The position numbers and the translations under genes were made by a program. A stretch of 64,000 nucleotides of DNA. Origin: Geothrix sp. SG200 (GTDB taxonomy: Bacteria > Acidobacteriota > Holophagae > Holophagales > Holophagaceae). The DNA is taken from positions 186,001-250,000 of the forward strand of contig NZ_JAKZFR010000002.1 of NCBI RefSeq assembly GCF_022808935.1, written 5' to 3'. The notes below the pieces were generated by a model that did no database searches, was not told the DNA's origin, and saw only the letters and a program-made list of their open reading frames with translations. This document shows positions 26,611-35,922 of the stretch, one piece after another. The stretch's first letter is position 1; the number at the start of each line of letters is the position of its first letter.

Positions 26611-27168
26611 GTGGAAACCAAAGCCGAGTACCGCGCCCACCTCAAGGCCCGCCGGGACGCGCTGCCGGCGGCGGACCGCGCTGGCTGGTCCGCCGCCATC
26701 GCCACCCACCTCGACCGCTTCTGCCGCGACCGCCGCCTGACCCGCGTGGGAGCGTTCTGGCCCTTCGGCTCCGAGATCGACCTGCGCCCCACGGTGGCAG
26801 CCCATCCGGACTGGCTCTGGTTCTTCCCCCGGGTGGCCTCGACCCAGCCTCCCCGGCTGGCCTGGGGCACGGAACCCCTGGAGAAAGGCCACTGGGGCCT
26901 CCTCGAGCCGGCCCTGGCCCAGCACTTCCTTCCGCCGGTGCAGCTGCTGCTCGTGCCAGGCCTCGCCTTCGACGACGAGGGCTACCGCATCGGCTATGGC
27001 CGCGGCTTCTACGACGCCCTTCTCGCCAGGCTGCCGGAGGAGGTCCTCACCGTGGGCGTGGGCTTCGAGGCCCAGATGCACCTGCCCATCCCCGTGGACC
27101 CCCACGACTGGCCCGTGCAGGCCCTGCTCAGCGAACGCGGCTTCCGACAGCTGACAGCTGACAGCTGA
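26611..27168 (+). CDS. 5-formyltetrahydrofolate cyclo-ligase
   Basis: This 185-residue enzyme converts 5-formyl-THF to 5,10-methenyl-THF with ATP and keeps the folate pool active. The N-terminal ETKAEYRAHLKARRDAL and the C-terminal LLVPGLAFDDEGYRIGYGRGFYDALL, containing the ATP-binding GYGRGFYD loop, are clear. The GTG at 26611 gives the usual length; longer in-frame sequence overlaps the divergent gene. The last residues (LTADS) and the stop codon are encoded by a tandem CAGCTGA repeat, so the C-terminus looks as if it was extended or replaced by that repeat. Confidence 0.9.
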   Translation: METKAEYRAHLKARRDALPAADRAGWSAAIATHLDRFCRDRRLTRVGAFWPFGSEIDLRPTVAAHPDWLWFFPRVASTQPPRLAWGTEPLEKGHWGLLEPALAQHFLPPVQLLLVPGLAFDDEGYRIGYGRGFYDALLARLPEEVLTVGVGFEAQMHLPIPVDPHDWPVQALLSERGFRQLTADS

Positions 27169-27173
27169 CAGCT
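27148..27173. repeat. Tandem CAGCTGA heptamer repeat, 3.7 units
   Basis: Three perfect CAGCTGA units followed by CAGCT span the end of the cyclo-ligase gene and the 8-base gap to the convergent FHA gene. Each unit contains the palindrome CAGCTG. The stop codon of the cyclo-ligase gene is inside it. A related CAGCTATCAGC-type hairpin lies at another convergent junction (56285-56326). Confidence 0.85.
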
Positions 27174-27176
27174 CCC

Positions 27177-29282
27177 CTACCCCAGCTTCAGGATGCTTGA
27201 CCCATCCGCATAGCCCTCCGTGGGCGTCTCCCGCATCTTCTGGAGCACCTGCAGCAGGCCCTGGATGCGATCGACCATCTCGCCGATCTTGGCGAGCTTG
27301 GCCTCCTCCGGATACTTCCGCTGGAGCATCTCCACCTGCATCGAGATGACCGCCAGCGGGTTGTTGATCTCATGCTTGAGGGTGCCGGCCATCTGGCGGA
27401 AGGATTCCAGGCGCTCGGCCGCCAGGGCCCTTTGGCGGAGTTCAGTGTGGCCCTGCAGCACCCGCAGGCGTTGGTGCAGCGCTTCCCAGCCGAACCCATC
27501 GGCCAGCCAGTCCGTGGCGCCGGCCTCGATCAGGCCAGGCGTATCCCCCTCGGCGCATCGGACGACGAGGATCGGCGTGGTGGCGAAGGCGGGATGACGG
27601 CGGTAGGCCCGGATGGTCGCCTCGGCATCCGGTGTGCCCTTGGCGTCGATGACGAGGAAGCGGTGGATCGGCAGGGGCGGCGGAGGGGGCTCGGATTCCA
27701 GCGGCAGGAGCCCCAGGTCTCCCGCCTCGGCCACGGCCTGGAACAGGCCCACCAGCCCGAGGTCCTCGCTGACCAGGCCCAGCAGGGGCCGCATCGGCTC
27801 GTCCGGCATGGCTTCTGGTCCCTCCGGCAGGAGCACCTCCAGCAGGCGGTCCGCCCAGCGCCAGCGGATACCTGATTCCTTCAGCACCCGCTGGCTCCAG
27901 CCGTCCGGCGAGGGCCCCCGGAGTCCAGCCGAGAACTGGATCCTCAGCAGGTAGCGCCCGGGTTCGTGGCCCCACCGGACCGTCAGTTCCGCGCCGGGAG
28001 GCAGCTGCATGACCAGGGGTTCCACCAGGCCGTCCAGCGCCAGCAGCAGGGATCCGCCCAGCCACCACACCGCCCCCTGGGGCGGAGGATCGGCCGTCCA
28101 TCGGATGCCCCGGAGGTCCAGCAGGGAGCGCCACCGCAGCGCCAGGTCCTCCTGCAGGGAGGCGAGCCCGATCGACTGCCCGGTCGCCGCGGGCGTCCTG
28201 GGATCGTCCTGGCACCGTCCCTCCTCGACCAGGGCAGCAAGGCGCTCCAGGTGGAATCGGAGAGCATCCCCTTCCGGGTCCTGTTGCTCCCTTACCCAGC
28301 TCTGGATCCGGCGGACCGAGCCGACCATGGCCGCCAGCAGCTCATCCCAGCATTCCGAGTCCTGCTGGATCTGCTTGCGGAGACGCAGGAGCTCGCCCTG
28401 CTGCTCGGCCTGCTCGACGGCCTTCCGCTGGAGACGGGCCTGCCGCAGGACGAGAACGCCGCGGCGGGAGAAGGCCTGGAGGGTGGCCAGATCGAGCCGG
28501 GTGAATGGAATTCCGCCAGGCTGGCGCTCGAGGTAGAGGGCGGAGAAGGCCTGCCCTTCCTCCATCAGCGGCGCGCAGAGGAAGCAGCCGGGGCTGTCTT
28601 CCAGCGCGCCGGCTTCCTCGAACCTGGGGTCCGCCAGGGGCTGGTTCGAAAGGATGGAGGTGCACTCGCGGGCCACGTAGGCGAGCACCGACGCTGGGGG
28701 GGCAAGCTCCTCCGTGGCCTCTCCAGCGGCGTGGATCACCCGCCAGCCGCCCGGTTCGAGCCGTGCGACGAACAGGCCTCGGTCGGCCGAGGTTAGGCGG
28801 AGGGATTCCTCGAGGAGGGCGCGTCCCAGGGTGTTGGAATCGGCTTCCCCCAGCAGCCGCTCCGTGGCGCCGTAGAGCTGCTTCAGCTCTGCGAGGTACC
28901 AGGCCGGCCGGTCCGATTGCAGGCGGATCTCGTCGAAGAGGTCCCCCACGTGCTCGGCGAAGGTCGTCCCGTCCAACCCCGGGAAGCCGTGGGTGAAGGT
29001 GAGGCGCCAGGAACCCAGCGCCAGCTCATCCCCATCGCGCAGAGGGCCCTCCGGCGCGGAACCGACCGCGTGTCCATTCAGGGTGGTGCCGCTGATGGAG
29101 CCCAGGTCCTTCACCCACCAGGCACCCTCGGTCTTCGAGAGGACGGCATGGACCGGTGAGACAGTACCCTGTCCCGGCCGGCTCAGCCCGCAGCCCAGCG
29201 GATCCCGGCCCAGGACGCAGAGGTCCTCCACCACGGCATGCCGGAAGGGCTGGCTCCCCTCCATCCATGACAAGTAGGGCAT
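27177..29282 (-). CDS. FHA-GAF signalling protein with degenerate kinase core, receiver-like domain and C-terminal HisKA
   Basis: This 701-residue cytoplasmic protein starts after a GAGGAG site. Residues 20-100 are an FHA phosphothreonine-binding domain (VLGRDPLGCGLS, VSPVHAVL, VKDLGSISGTTLNG). Residues 130-285 look like a GAF domain. Residues 290-490 resemble a decayed histidine-kinase core: a helical pair with no phosphorylatable His motif, then an ATPase-like fold lacking the N, G1 and G2 boxes. Residues 498-610 resemble a receiver domain (FLVIDAKG, TTPILVVR, EAGATDWLADGFGWEALHQRL) without the acidic pocket. Residues 615-690 are a HisKA-type helix pair with His637 in LKHEINNPLAVI and nothing after it. 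It may work as a phosphotransfer or scaffold protein; function is unknown. Confidence 0.75.
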   Translation of the reverse strand: MPYLSWMEGSQPFRHAVVEDLCVLGRDPLGCGLSRPGQGTVSPVHAVLSKTEGAWWVKDLGSISGTTLNGHAVGSAPEGPLRDGDELALGSWRLTFTHGFPGLDGTTFAEHVGDLFDEIRLQSDRPAWYLAELKQLYGATERLLGEADSNTLGRALLEESLRLTSADRGLFVARLEPGGWRVIHAAGEATEELAPPASVLAYVARECTSILSNQPLADPRFEEAGALEDSPGCFLCAPLMEEGQAFSALYLERQPGGIPFTRLDLATLQAFSRRGVLVLRQARLQRKAVEQAEQQGELLRLRKQIQQDSECWDELLAAMVGSVRRIQSWVREQQDPEGDALRFHLERLAALVEEGRCQDDPRTPAATGQSIGLASLQEDLALRWRSLLDLRGIRWTADPPPQGAVWWLGGSLLLALDGLVEPLVMQLPPGAELTVRWGHEPGRYLLRIQFSAGLRGPSPDGWSQRVLKESGIRWRWADRLLEVLLPEGPEAMPDEPMRPLLGLVSEDLGLVGLFQAVAEAGDLGLLPLESEPPPPPLPIHRFLVIDAKGTPDAEATIRAYRRHPAFATTPILVVRCAEGDTPGLIEAGATDWLADGFGWEALHQRLRVLQGHTELRQRALAAERLESFRQMAGTLKHEINNPLAVISMQVEMLQRKYPEEAKLAKIGEMVDRIQGLLQVLQKMRETPTEGYADGSSILKLG

Positions 29283-29330
29283 CGGAACTCCTCGGGCGGG
29301 CTCCTGGGGTGGATGTGCGTCGGGCTCGGA

Positions 29331-29630
29331 TCAGGTGGGCAAAGGATACCGCGTGTCATGGGTCCGACTCGGCCGGAAGAACAGCATGGTGTGGCCGATG
29401 GTCCAGACATGCTCCAGCCCCGGCACGGCGGCGCAAAGGGCCGCGGCCGCGGAGGCCTCGTCCTCGAAGCTGTTCTGGTTGATCTTGATCTTCACCAGTT
29501 CGAGGCTGTCCACCATCACGTCCAGCTCCGTGGCCTGGGCCGGCGACACCCCGCCCTTGCCCACATGCATGACGGGCTTCAGGTGATGGGCCTCGGCCTT
29601 GAGGAACTGGCGCTGTTTCGAGGTGAGCAT
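29331..29630 (-). CDS. yhbY: YhbY-family (CRM domain) RNA-binding protein
   Basis: This 99-residue single CRM-domain protein has the fold signature LTSKQRQFLKAEAHHLKPV, the GxxG loop in HVGKGGVSP and the C-terminal HTMLFFRPS strand. Such proteins bind pre-50S ribosomal particles and assist assembly. It lies 48 bases upstream of the FHA gene on the same strand and is divergent from the peptidase gene. Confidence 0.92.
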   Translation of the reverse strand: MLTSKQRQFLKAEAHHLKPVMHVGKGGVSPAQATELDVMVDSLELVKIKINQNSFEDEASAAAALCAAVPGLEHVWTIGHTMLFFRPSRTHDTRYPLPT

Positions 29631-29676
29631 TCGTGACTCCAGGGGACCAGTCTATCCTCGAAGGCGAGGTGCCCCC

Positions 29677-31059
29677 ATGATCCGTCGCCTGCTGTTCTCC
29701 CTCACGGCCCTGGCCTGCCTGGCTGCCCCGCCCCGCACCCTGCGGGTGGACTACGGCCATACCGGGGATGCGGCCTCGGAACGCTTCGGGGTGGACCGCG
29801 TGGTGCTGGAGCCCCTGCCCTGGCCTGGCGACCTCACCAAGGCCGTCGATGACAGCAACCTCGGGAAGTACTGCTTCGAGGTGGCCGACAAGGCCACGGG
29901 GAAGATCCTCTATTCACGCGGCTTCGCCAGCATCTACGGCGAGTGGGAGACCACGGACGAGGCGAAGGCCCTCAGCCGGAGCTTCTCCGAATCCCTGCGC
30001 TTCCCCCAGCCCGACGCGCCGGTGCGCATCCAGGTGAAGAAGCGGGATGCCAAGAACGTCTTCCGGACCCTTTGGACCTTCGACCTCGATCCGAAGGACC
30101 CCCTCATCGAGCGGGCCCCGGCTCCCGAAGCCGGTACCCTCATCGCCCTCCAGAAGGCCGGCGATCCGGCGGACAAAGTGGACTTCCTCATCCTGGGCGA
30201 CGGCTACACGGCCGCCGAGCGGGGCAAGTTCGAGCAGCAGGCGCGCAAGGTCATGGAGCTGCTCTTCCAGCAGACGCCCTTCAAGGAGCACCGCAACGAC
30301 TTCAACGTCTGGGCCCTCTGCCCGCCCGCGAAGGAGAGCGGCATCTCCCGGCCTTCCACCGGCGTCCACAAGCGCTCTCCGCTTGGCGCCACCTATGACG
30401 CCTTCGGCAGCGAACGCTACGTGCTGACCTTCGACAACCGGACCTGGCGCGACATCGCGGCCCAGGCCCCCTACGAGTTCGTGGAGATCCTCACCAACTC
30501 CGAGACCTACGGCGGCGGCGGCATCCACAACCTCTACAGCACGGCCTCGGCGGGCAACAGCACCATCGGCTACCTGTTCGTGCACGAGTTCGGCCACCAC
30601 TTCGCGGGCCTGGCGGACGAGTACTACACCTCGGACGTGGCCGTCACCAACAGCCCCGAGCGGCCCGAGCCCTGGGAGCCCAATGTCACCGCCCACCCGA
30701 AGCAGCCCAAGTGGGGCGCCCTTCTCAGCCCCGGCGTGCCCCTGCCCACCCCCTGGAAGAAGGACGAATTCGAAGCGCACAGCCACGCCTACCAGAAGGA
30801 GCGCCGCGCCATCCGCGCCGCCAACAAGCCCGAGTCCGAGATGGACGCGCTCTTCGCGCGGGAGAAGGTCTTCGAGACAAAGCTCCTGGGCACCGACGCC
30901 CACAGCGGGAAGGTGGGCGCCTTCGAGGGCGCCAACTACGAGGCCAAGGGTTACTTCCGAAGCCAGGAGGACTGCCTCATGTTCACGCGCGACGAGGTCG
31001 GGTTCTGCGCCGCGTGCCGGGCCGCCATCGAGCGGGTCATCCGGCAGTACGCAAAATAG
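29677..31059 (+). CDS. Exported M64-family zinc metallopeptidase
   Basis: This 460-residue protein has a signal peptide (MIRRLLFSLTALACLAAP), an N-terminal beta domain of about 150 residues and a peptidase M64 domain. The zinc-binding HExxH is His303-Glu304-x-x-His307 in FVHEFGHHFAGLADEYY, and the following ADEYY is the family's extended motif with a likely third ligand. DFLILGDGYTAAERGKF and GSERYVLTFDNRTWRDIAAQAPYE-type blocks are also typical of M64. Family members include IgA proteases and many exported peptidases of environmental bacteria, so an immune role should not be assumed. Confidence 0.9.
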   Translation: MIRRLLFSLTALACLAAPPRTLRVDYGHTGDAASERFGVDRVVLEPLPWPGDLTKAVDDSNLGKYCFEVADKATGKILYSRGFASIYGEWETTDEAKALSRSFSESLRFPQPDAPVRIQVKKRDAKNVFRTLWTFDLDPKDPLIERAPAPEAGTLIALQKAGDPADKVDFLILGDGYTAAERGKFEQQARKVMELLFQQTPFKEHRNDFNVWALCPPAKESGISRPSTGVHKRSPLGATYDAFGSERYVLTFDNRTWRDIAAQAPYEFVEILTNSETYGGGGIHNLYSTASAGNSTIGYLFVHEFGHHFAGLADEYYTSDVAVTNSPERPEPWEPNVTAHPKQPKWGALLSPGVPLPTPWKKDEFEAHSHAYQKERRAIRAANKPESEMDALFAREKVFETKLLGTDAHSGKVGAFEGANYEAKGYFRSQEDCLMFTRDEVGFCAACRAAIERVIRQYAK

Positions 31060-31083
31060 CGGACACGGGCCTGGAAGTTCGAC

Positions 31084-31112
31084 TTGGATTTCTCTTTAAT
31101 CAAAGCCACAAT
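31084..31112 (+). promoter_or_regulatory. Candidate promoter giving a near-leaderless kinase mRNA
   Basis: TTGGAT (31084-31089) and CACAAT (31107-31112) are separated by 17 bases. A start point about seven bases downstream would lie only around six bases before the ATG at 31125, which also lacks a Shine-Dalgarno sequence. Prediction only. Confidence 0.3.
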
Positions 31113-31124
31113 CTTCCCACCCCC

Positions 31125-33671
31125 ATGATCCCGCCCGGAACCCGGCTTGGCCCTTATGAGATCCAGTCTCCCCTTGGCTTGGGCGGGATGGGGCAGGTCT
31201 ATCGTGCCCTGGATACTCGGACCCAGTGCCCCGTGGCCCTCAAGGTACTGGGCCACGCCTCGGCCCAGGCTGACGAGCGGCTGGCCCGCTTCCAGCAGGA
31301 GGCACGGACCCTGGCGGCCATCGAGCACCCCGCCCTGCCGGCGATCTACGGCTGGGACACGGATGGCCCGACACCCTACATCGCCATGGAGCTCCTCGAG
31401 GGCGAGACACTCCATGAGCGCCTCCTGCGCGGCGCCCTCCCTCCGGATGAGGCCATGGACCTGGCCCACCAGTTGGCCCTGGGGCTGGCGGCCACCCACG
31501 AACGGGGGATCATCCACCGGGACCTGAAACCGGGGAACCTATTCATCACCAAGGAGGGCCGCCTCAAGATCCTGGACTTCGGCCTTTCGAAGGCGCTCCC
31601 GACCCTTCTGGATGAGCAGACCCTGATCCAGCGCCCCGAAACGAGCCACCAGACCCAGGTCGGGACCATGATGGGCACGGTCGGCTACATGGCTCCGGAG
31701 CAGATCCGTGGGCGGGAGGTGGATCCAAGGGCTGACCTCTTCGTCTGCGGCATCCTGCTGTACGAAATGCTGTTCGGCCGCCGCGCCTTCTCGGGAGAGT
31801 CGCCGGTGGAGGTCCTCAACGCCATCCTCAAGGATGAGCCGCCGATGCGGACCGCATCCCCCAGCCCCTATTCGCCCGAGCTCATCGACCTCCTGAAGCA
31901 TTGCCTGGAGAAGAATCCGGAAGACCGCCTCCCCACGGCCCAGCAGCTGGCATCCCGCCTGGCGGCCCTCCAACGCAAGGGGGTGACGCTCCAGGGGCTG
32001 GCCCGCATCTTCCAGGGCCGGGTGGGGTGGGTGGCCCTCGCGCTGGTCCTGGGAGGCCTGGGCTTCGGCCTCGGCCATCACCTGGACCACCGGGAACCGC
32101 CCACGTTCAAGCGGCTCACCTTCCGGCAGGGGCTGATCCGGAACGCGCGGCTGAGCCCCGATGGCCAGGAGGTGCTCTACAGCGCCGCCTGGTCTGGCGG
32201 CCCGCTCATGGTCCAGTCCACCCGCCCCGACAGCCCCGAGAGCCGCACCCTTGAATTGCCCGAGGCGGATCTCCTGGGCCTCTCCCGCACCGGAGAGCTC
32301 GCCGTCGCCCTGGGCAGCCGCCCCATCCAGAGCTGGATGTGGCGGGGCACCCTGGGGGTGGTTCCCCTGGCCGGAGGCGCCCCGCGAGCCCTGATGGAGC
32401 AGGTGGTGGCCGCGGACTGGAGCCCGGATGGATCGGAGCTGCTGGTGGTCCGCAATGCGGACGGCAAGGCCCGCCTCGAGTTCCCGCTGGGACACCCCAT
32501 CGCCGAATCCTCCGGCTGGATCAGCCACCCCAGGGTCTCGCCCAAGGGCGATCGGGTCGCCTACCTGGAGCATCCGGTGTCCGGCGACGATGCGGGCTAT
32601 CCCGTCGTGGTGGACCGGCAGGGAAACCGCCATCCCCTGACCGGGGCCTGGCCCAGCATCCAGGGACTGGCCTGGAAGGGGAACGAGGTCTGGTTCACGG
32701 CCGCCACGCACGGCGTGGCCAGGGGCCTCTATGCCGTCGGGTCAGGGGAACCAAGGCTCGTCCTGAATGTGCCCGCCCCCCTCACGCTCCATGACATCTC
32801 CCGCGACGGACGCCGAGTGCTCCTCGCCAAGGAGGTGATGCGCACGGGCATCCAGAGCCTGCGGCCCGGTGCCGACCGCGAACGCGAGCTTTCCTGGCTG
32901 GACTGGTCCCTGGTGCAGGATCTCTCCGCCGACGGGTCCACCCTCATCTTCAACGAGCAGGGTGAAGGTTCGGGGATCCAGTACGACATCTACCTGAGGA
33001 AGACGGATGGAAGCCCGGCGGTGCGGCTGGCCAAGGGCGCCTACCCCATCCTCAGTCCCGATGGGCACCGGGTGGCGGCGCTCGTTCCGGGAGCCCGCAA
33101 CGAGATCCAGATCTTCCCGACCGGGGCCGGGGAGGTCCTGACCCTCGCTTCTTCCGGCCTGGAGACCATCCACCGCTTGCGCTGGTTCCCCGATGGCCGC
33201 CGCCTGCTGGTCCAGGCCAACCGCCCCGGCGAGGGAACCCGGCTCTTCGCCATCCCCCTGGACGGCCGGCCAGCGGAGTCCCTGACGGCGCCGGGGTACC
33301 AGTTCTTCGGACAGCCCATCAGCCCGGACGGGCGCCGCATCACCACCCGCCTCAGCGAGCAGGAGGACCGGATCCTCTCCCTGGACGACGGCAAGTCCCA
33401 ACCCATCCCGGGCCTCCGCGCCATGGAACGCGTGGTGCGGTGGGCGCCTGATGGCAAGGGACTATGGGTGGTGGACCTGCACGAGATGCCCTGCACCGTG
33501 ACGCACCTCGACCTCGCCACCGGGGCTCGGAAGAAGCTTCTGGAGATCGCCCCTGAAGACCTTGCGGGGATGACGGTCAGCAACTTCCTCCTCACGCCGG
33601 ACGCCAGGGGATACGCCTACGCCTATCGCAGGGTGCTGTCCGAGCTCTACCTCTACGAGGGCTTGCGCTAG
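31125..33671 (+). CDS. Membrane-anchored Ser/Thr protein kinase with C-terminal beta-propeller
   Basis: This 848-residue protein has a Hanks-type kinase domain at residues 10-280: glycine loop LGLGGMGQVY, Lys40 in VALKVL, HRDLKPGN with Asp133, DFG at 151-153 and APEQIRG. A single membrane helix follows at about 300-318 (GWVALALVLGGLGFGLG). The outside part of about 520 residues carries TolB/PD40-like propeller repeats with SPDGQEVLYS, SPDGSELLVV, SPDGHRVAAL, FPDGRRLLVQ and SPDGRRITTR. This architecture, common in Acidobacteriota, suggests a sensor whose propeller binds an external ligand or partner. It is not linked to any evident target gene. Confidence 0.93.
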   Translation: MIPPGTRLGPYEIQSPLGLGGMGQVYRALDTRTQCPVALKVLGHASAQADERLARFQQEARTLAAIEHPALPAIYGWDTDGPTPYIAMELLEGETLHERLLRGALPPDEAMDLAHQLALGLAATHERGIIHRDLKPGNLFITKEGRLKILDFGLSKALPTLLDEQTLIQRPETSHQTQVGTMMGTVGYMAPEQIRGREVDPRADLFVCGILLYEMLFGRRAFSGESPVEVLNAILKDEPPMRTASPSPYSPELIDLLKHCLEKNPEDRLPTAQQLASRLAALQRKGVTLQGLARIFQGRVGWVALALVLGGLGFGLGHHLDHREPPTFKRLTFRQGLIRNARLSPDGQEVLYSAAWSGGPLMVQSTRPDSPESRTLELPEADLLGLSRTGELAVALGSRPIQSWMWRGTLGVVPLAGGAPRALMEQVVAADWSPDGSELLVVRNADGKARLEFPLGHPIAESSGWISHPRVSPKGDRVAYLEHPVSGDDAGYPVVVDRQGNRHPLTGAWPSIQGLAWKGNEVWFTAATHGVARGLYAVGSGEPRLVLNVPAPLTLHDISRDGRRVLLAKEVMRTGIQSLRPGADRERELSWLDWSLVQDLSADGSTLIFNEQGEGSGIQYDIYLRKTDGSPAVRLAKGAYPILSPDGHRVAALVPGARNEIQIFPTGAGEVLTLASSGLETIHRLRWFPDGRRLLVQANRPGEGTRLFAIPLDGRPAESLTAPGYQFFGQPISPDGRRITTRLSEQEDRILSLDDGKSQPIPGLRAMERVVRWAPDGKGLWVVDLHEMPCTVTHLDLATGARKKLLEIAPEDLAGMTVSNFLLTPDARGYAYAYRRVLSELYLYEGLR

Positions 33672-33677
33672 ACGCCC

Positions 33678-35729
33678 CTACTCCACCACGGGTCCGGAAG
33701 CCATGGCCAAGGGCGAATCGCCGGTGCCCAGCAGCCGCTCCCGCCGGGCATGCAGGATGCGGTCGCGGAGTGCTGCGGCATCCTCGAACTTCATCTGGGA
33801 GGCCAGCTCCTTCATGCGCTTCTCCAGCTTGGCCACTTCGCGCTCGAAGGCCTTGTCCTCCAAGTAGAGCAGCGGCTCCTCGGCGGCCCGCTCCTCCTTC
33901 GTGACGTTGATGAACTCCCGGGCCAGGGCCTCGCCCATGACGTCGTCCAGGTTGCGCTTCACGGTCTCGGGCGTGATGCCGTGCTCGGTGTTGTGGGCCA
34001 GCTGCTTCTGCCGGCGCCGCTCGGTCTCGCCAATGGCCTGCTTCATGGATCCGGTCATCACATCGGCGTAGAGGATGGCCTTGCCGTTCACATGACGGGC
34101 CGCGCGGCCGATGGTCTGGATGAGGCTGCGGGTGTTGCGGAGGAAGCCTTCCTTGTCCGCGTCCAGGATGGCCACCAGGCTCACTTCCGGCAGGTCCAGG
34201 CCCTCCCTCAGCAAGTTGATGCCGATGAGCACGTCGAACACGCCCCGGCGCAGGTTCTTCAACAGCTCCACCCGCTCCAGGGTGTCGATCTCGCTGTGCA
34301 GGTACTCCGCCTTGATGCCCAGTTCCTGGTAGTAGGCCGTGAGCTGCTCCGCCAGCTTCTTGGTGAGCACCGTCACCAGCACCCGCTCGTCCCGGGCTAC
34401 GGTCTTGCGGATCTCCTCCAGCAGGTCGTCCACCTGGGTGCCCACGGGACGGACTTCCACCATGGGATCCACCAGGCCCGTGGGGCGCACCACCTGCTCC
34501 ACGAAGGCCCCGCCGCTCTGCTGCAGCTCGTAGTCGCCGGGGGTGGCGGAGACGTAGACCACCTGCTTGACCCGGCTCTCAAATTCTTCGAATTTGAGCG
34601 GACGGTTATCGAGGGCTGAGGGCAACCTGAAACCGTAGTCCACGAGCGTCGTCTTCCTTGAGCGGTCGCCGTTGTACATGCCGTGGAGCTGGCCCGTGGC
34701 CACGTGGCTTTCGTCCATGAAGACGATGAAGTCCTCGGGGAAGTAGTCCAGCAGGGTGTGGGGCGGCTGGCCGGGCTGGCGGCCGTCCAGGAAGCGGCTG
34801 TAGTTCTCGATGCCGCTGCAGTGGCCCATCTCCTTCATCATCTCCACGTCGTAGATGACGCGCTGGTGGAGGCGCTGGAGCTCCACGATCTTCCCCGCGG
34901 CGCGGAATTCCTCCTCCCGGGCCTCCAGCTCATCCTTGATGTCGCGGATGGCGGCCTTGAGCTTGTCCTCGGGGGTCACGTAGTGGGTCTTGGGCCAGAT
35001 GGTGAGCTCGTCCAGCTTCTCGATCACCACACCGCGCAGGGGATCGATCTTCGAGAGGCGCTCCACCTCGTCGCCCCACAGCTCGATGCGGTAGGCCACG
35101 TCCTCGTAGGCCGGGTAGACCTCCACCACGTCGCCCCGCACGCGGAAGATGCCCGGCTCGAAGCTGAGGTGGTTGCGCTGGTACTGGATGGCCACCAGGT
35201 CCCGCAGCAGCATGGCCCGGTCGATGGACTGGCCCGTCTTCAAGGTCACGGAAAGGTTCAGGTACGAGCTGGGATCGCCCAGACCGTAGATGCAGCTTAC
35301 GGAGGCCACCACGATGGTGTCCCGGCGCTCGAGCAGGCAGCGGGTGGCGCTGAGGCGCAGCTTCTCCAACTCCTCGTTGATCTTCGCGTCCTTGTCGATG
35401 AACAGGTCCCGCTCGGGCACATAGGCCTCGGGCTGGTAGTAGTCGTAGTAGCTGACGAAGTACTCGACGGCGTTCTCGGGGAAGAACTGCTTGAACTCGC
35501 TGAAGAGCTGGGCGGCCAGGGTCTTGTTAGGGGCGAAGATGAGGGCCGGCCGGCCCGCCCGGGCGATGGTCGAGGCCATCGTGTAGGTCTTCCCCGACCC
35601 GGTCACGCCCAGCAGCGTCTGCGCCCGGTCTCCCCGCTCCAGCCCCGCCACCAGCTGCGCAATGGCCTCCGGCTGGTCCCCGGCGGGCTGGTAGGGCGAG
35701 ACGAGCTTGAAGGGAATTGCCTTGGCCAT
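33678..35729 (-). CDS. uvrB: Excinuclease ABC subunit B
   Basis: This 683-residue nucleotide-excision-repair helicase-like protein verifies damage and hands it to UvrC. Walker A is [12 protein letters not shown], followed by [18 protein letters not shown] and the beta-hairpin region [16 protein letters not shown]. The helicase motif [16 protein letters not shown], the [20 protein letters not shown] block and a C-terminal UVR domain ([20 protein letters not shown]) are all there. The ATG at 35729 gives the standard N-terminus [18 protein letters not shown]. No strong ribosome-binding site is visible before it. Confidence 0.98.
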   Translation of the reverse strand: MAKAIPFKLVSPYQPAGDQPEAIAQLVAGLERGDRAQTLLGVTGSGKTYTMASTIARAGRPALIFAPNKTLAAQLFSEFKQFFPENAVEYFVSYYDYYQPEAYVPERDLFIDKDAKINEELEKLRLSATRCLLERRDTIVVASVSCIYGLGDPSSYLNLSVTLKTGQSIDRAMLLRDLVAIQYQRNHLSFEPGIFRVRGDVVEVYPAYEDVAYRIELWGDEVERLSKIDPLRGVVIEKLDELTIWPKTHYVTPEDKLKAAIRDIKDELEAREEEFRAAGKIVELQRLHQRVIYDVEMMKEMGHCSGIENYSRFLDGRQPGQPPHTLLDYFPEDFIVFMDESHVATGQLHGMYNGDRSRKTTLVDYGFRLPSALDNRPLKFEEFESRVKQVVYVSATPGDYELQQSGGAFVEQVVRPTGLVDPMVEVRPVGTQVDDLLEEIRKTVARDERVLVTVLTKKLAEQLTAYYQELGIKAEYLHSEIDTLERVELLKNLRRGVFDVLIGINLLREGLDLPEVSLVAILDADKEGFLRNTRSLIQTIGRAARHVNGKAILYADVMTGSMKQAIGETERRRQKQLAHNTEHGITPETVKRNLDDVMGEALAREFINVTKEERAAEEPLLYLEDKAFEREVAKLEKRMKELASQMKFEDAAALRDRILHARRERLLGTGDSPLAMASGPVVE

Positions 35730-35743
35730 GGGAGAAAAGGAAA

Positions 35744-35885
35744 GCACGAAGACACGAATAAAAAAAGAAAGAACTAGCCCTCACGCGGAGGATCCGGAGA
35801 GAGCAGAGGTTGCAGAGACAAGACAGTCCTTCTTCCTCTGCAATTTCCGCTCATCTCCTCGTTTCTCTGCGGGTGTTTTCGTCCG
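35744..35885. repeat. Intergenic imperfect inverted repeat, CTCTGC/GCAGAG-rich
   Basis: Between uvrB and fabF (both minus strand) lies a 193-base gap with a purine-rich left part (CGCGGAGGA, GCAGAGGTTGCAGAG) and a pyrimidine-rich right part (TTCCTCTGCAATTT, TCTCCTCGTTTCTCTGCGG). The arms can pair imperfectly. A stylistically similar element is at 49874-50010. No gene or clear promoter was recognised here. Confidence 0.6.
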
Positions 35886-35922
35886 TTCTGCTTTCGAGCT
35901 TGGGGGCGGATTGGCCGGCCGT

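Noticed and set aside
29677-31059. Immunoglobulin A protease as a virulence factor
   Set aside because: M64 is named after IgA peptidase, but the family is broad in environmental bacteria and nothing else in the window suggests a host.
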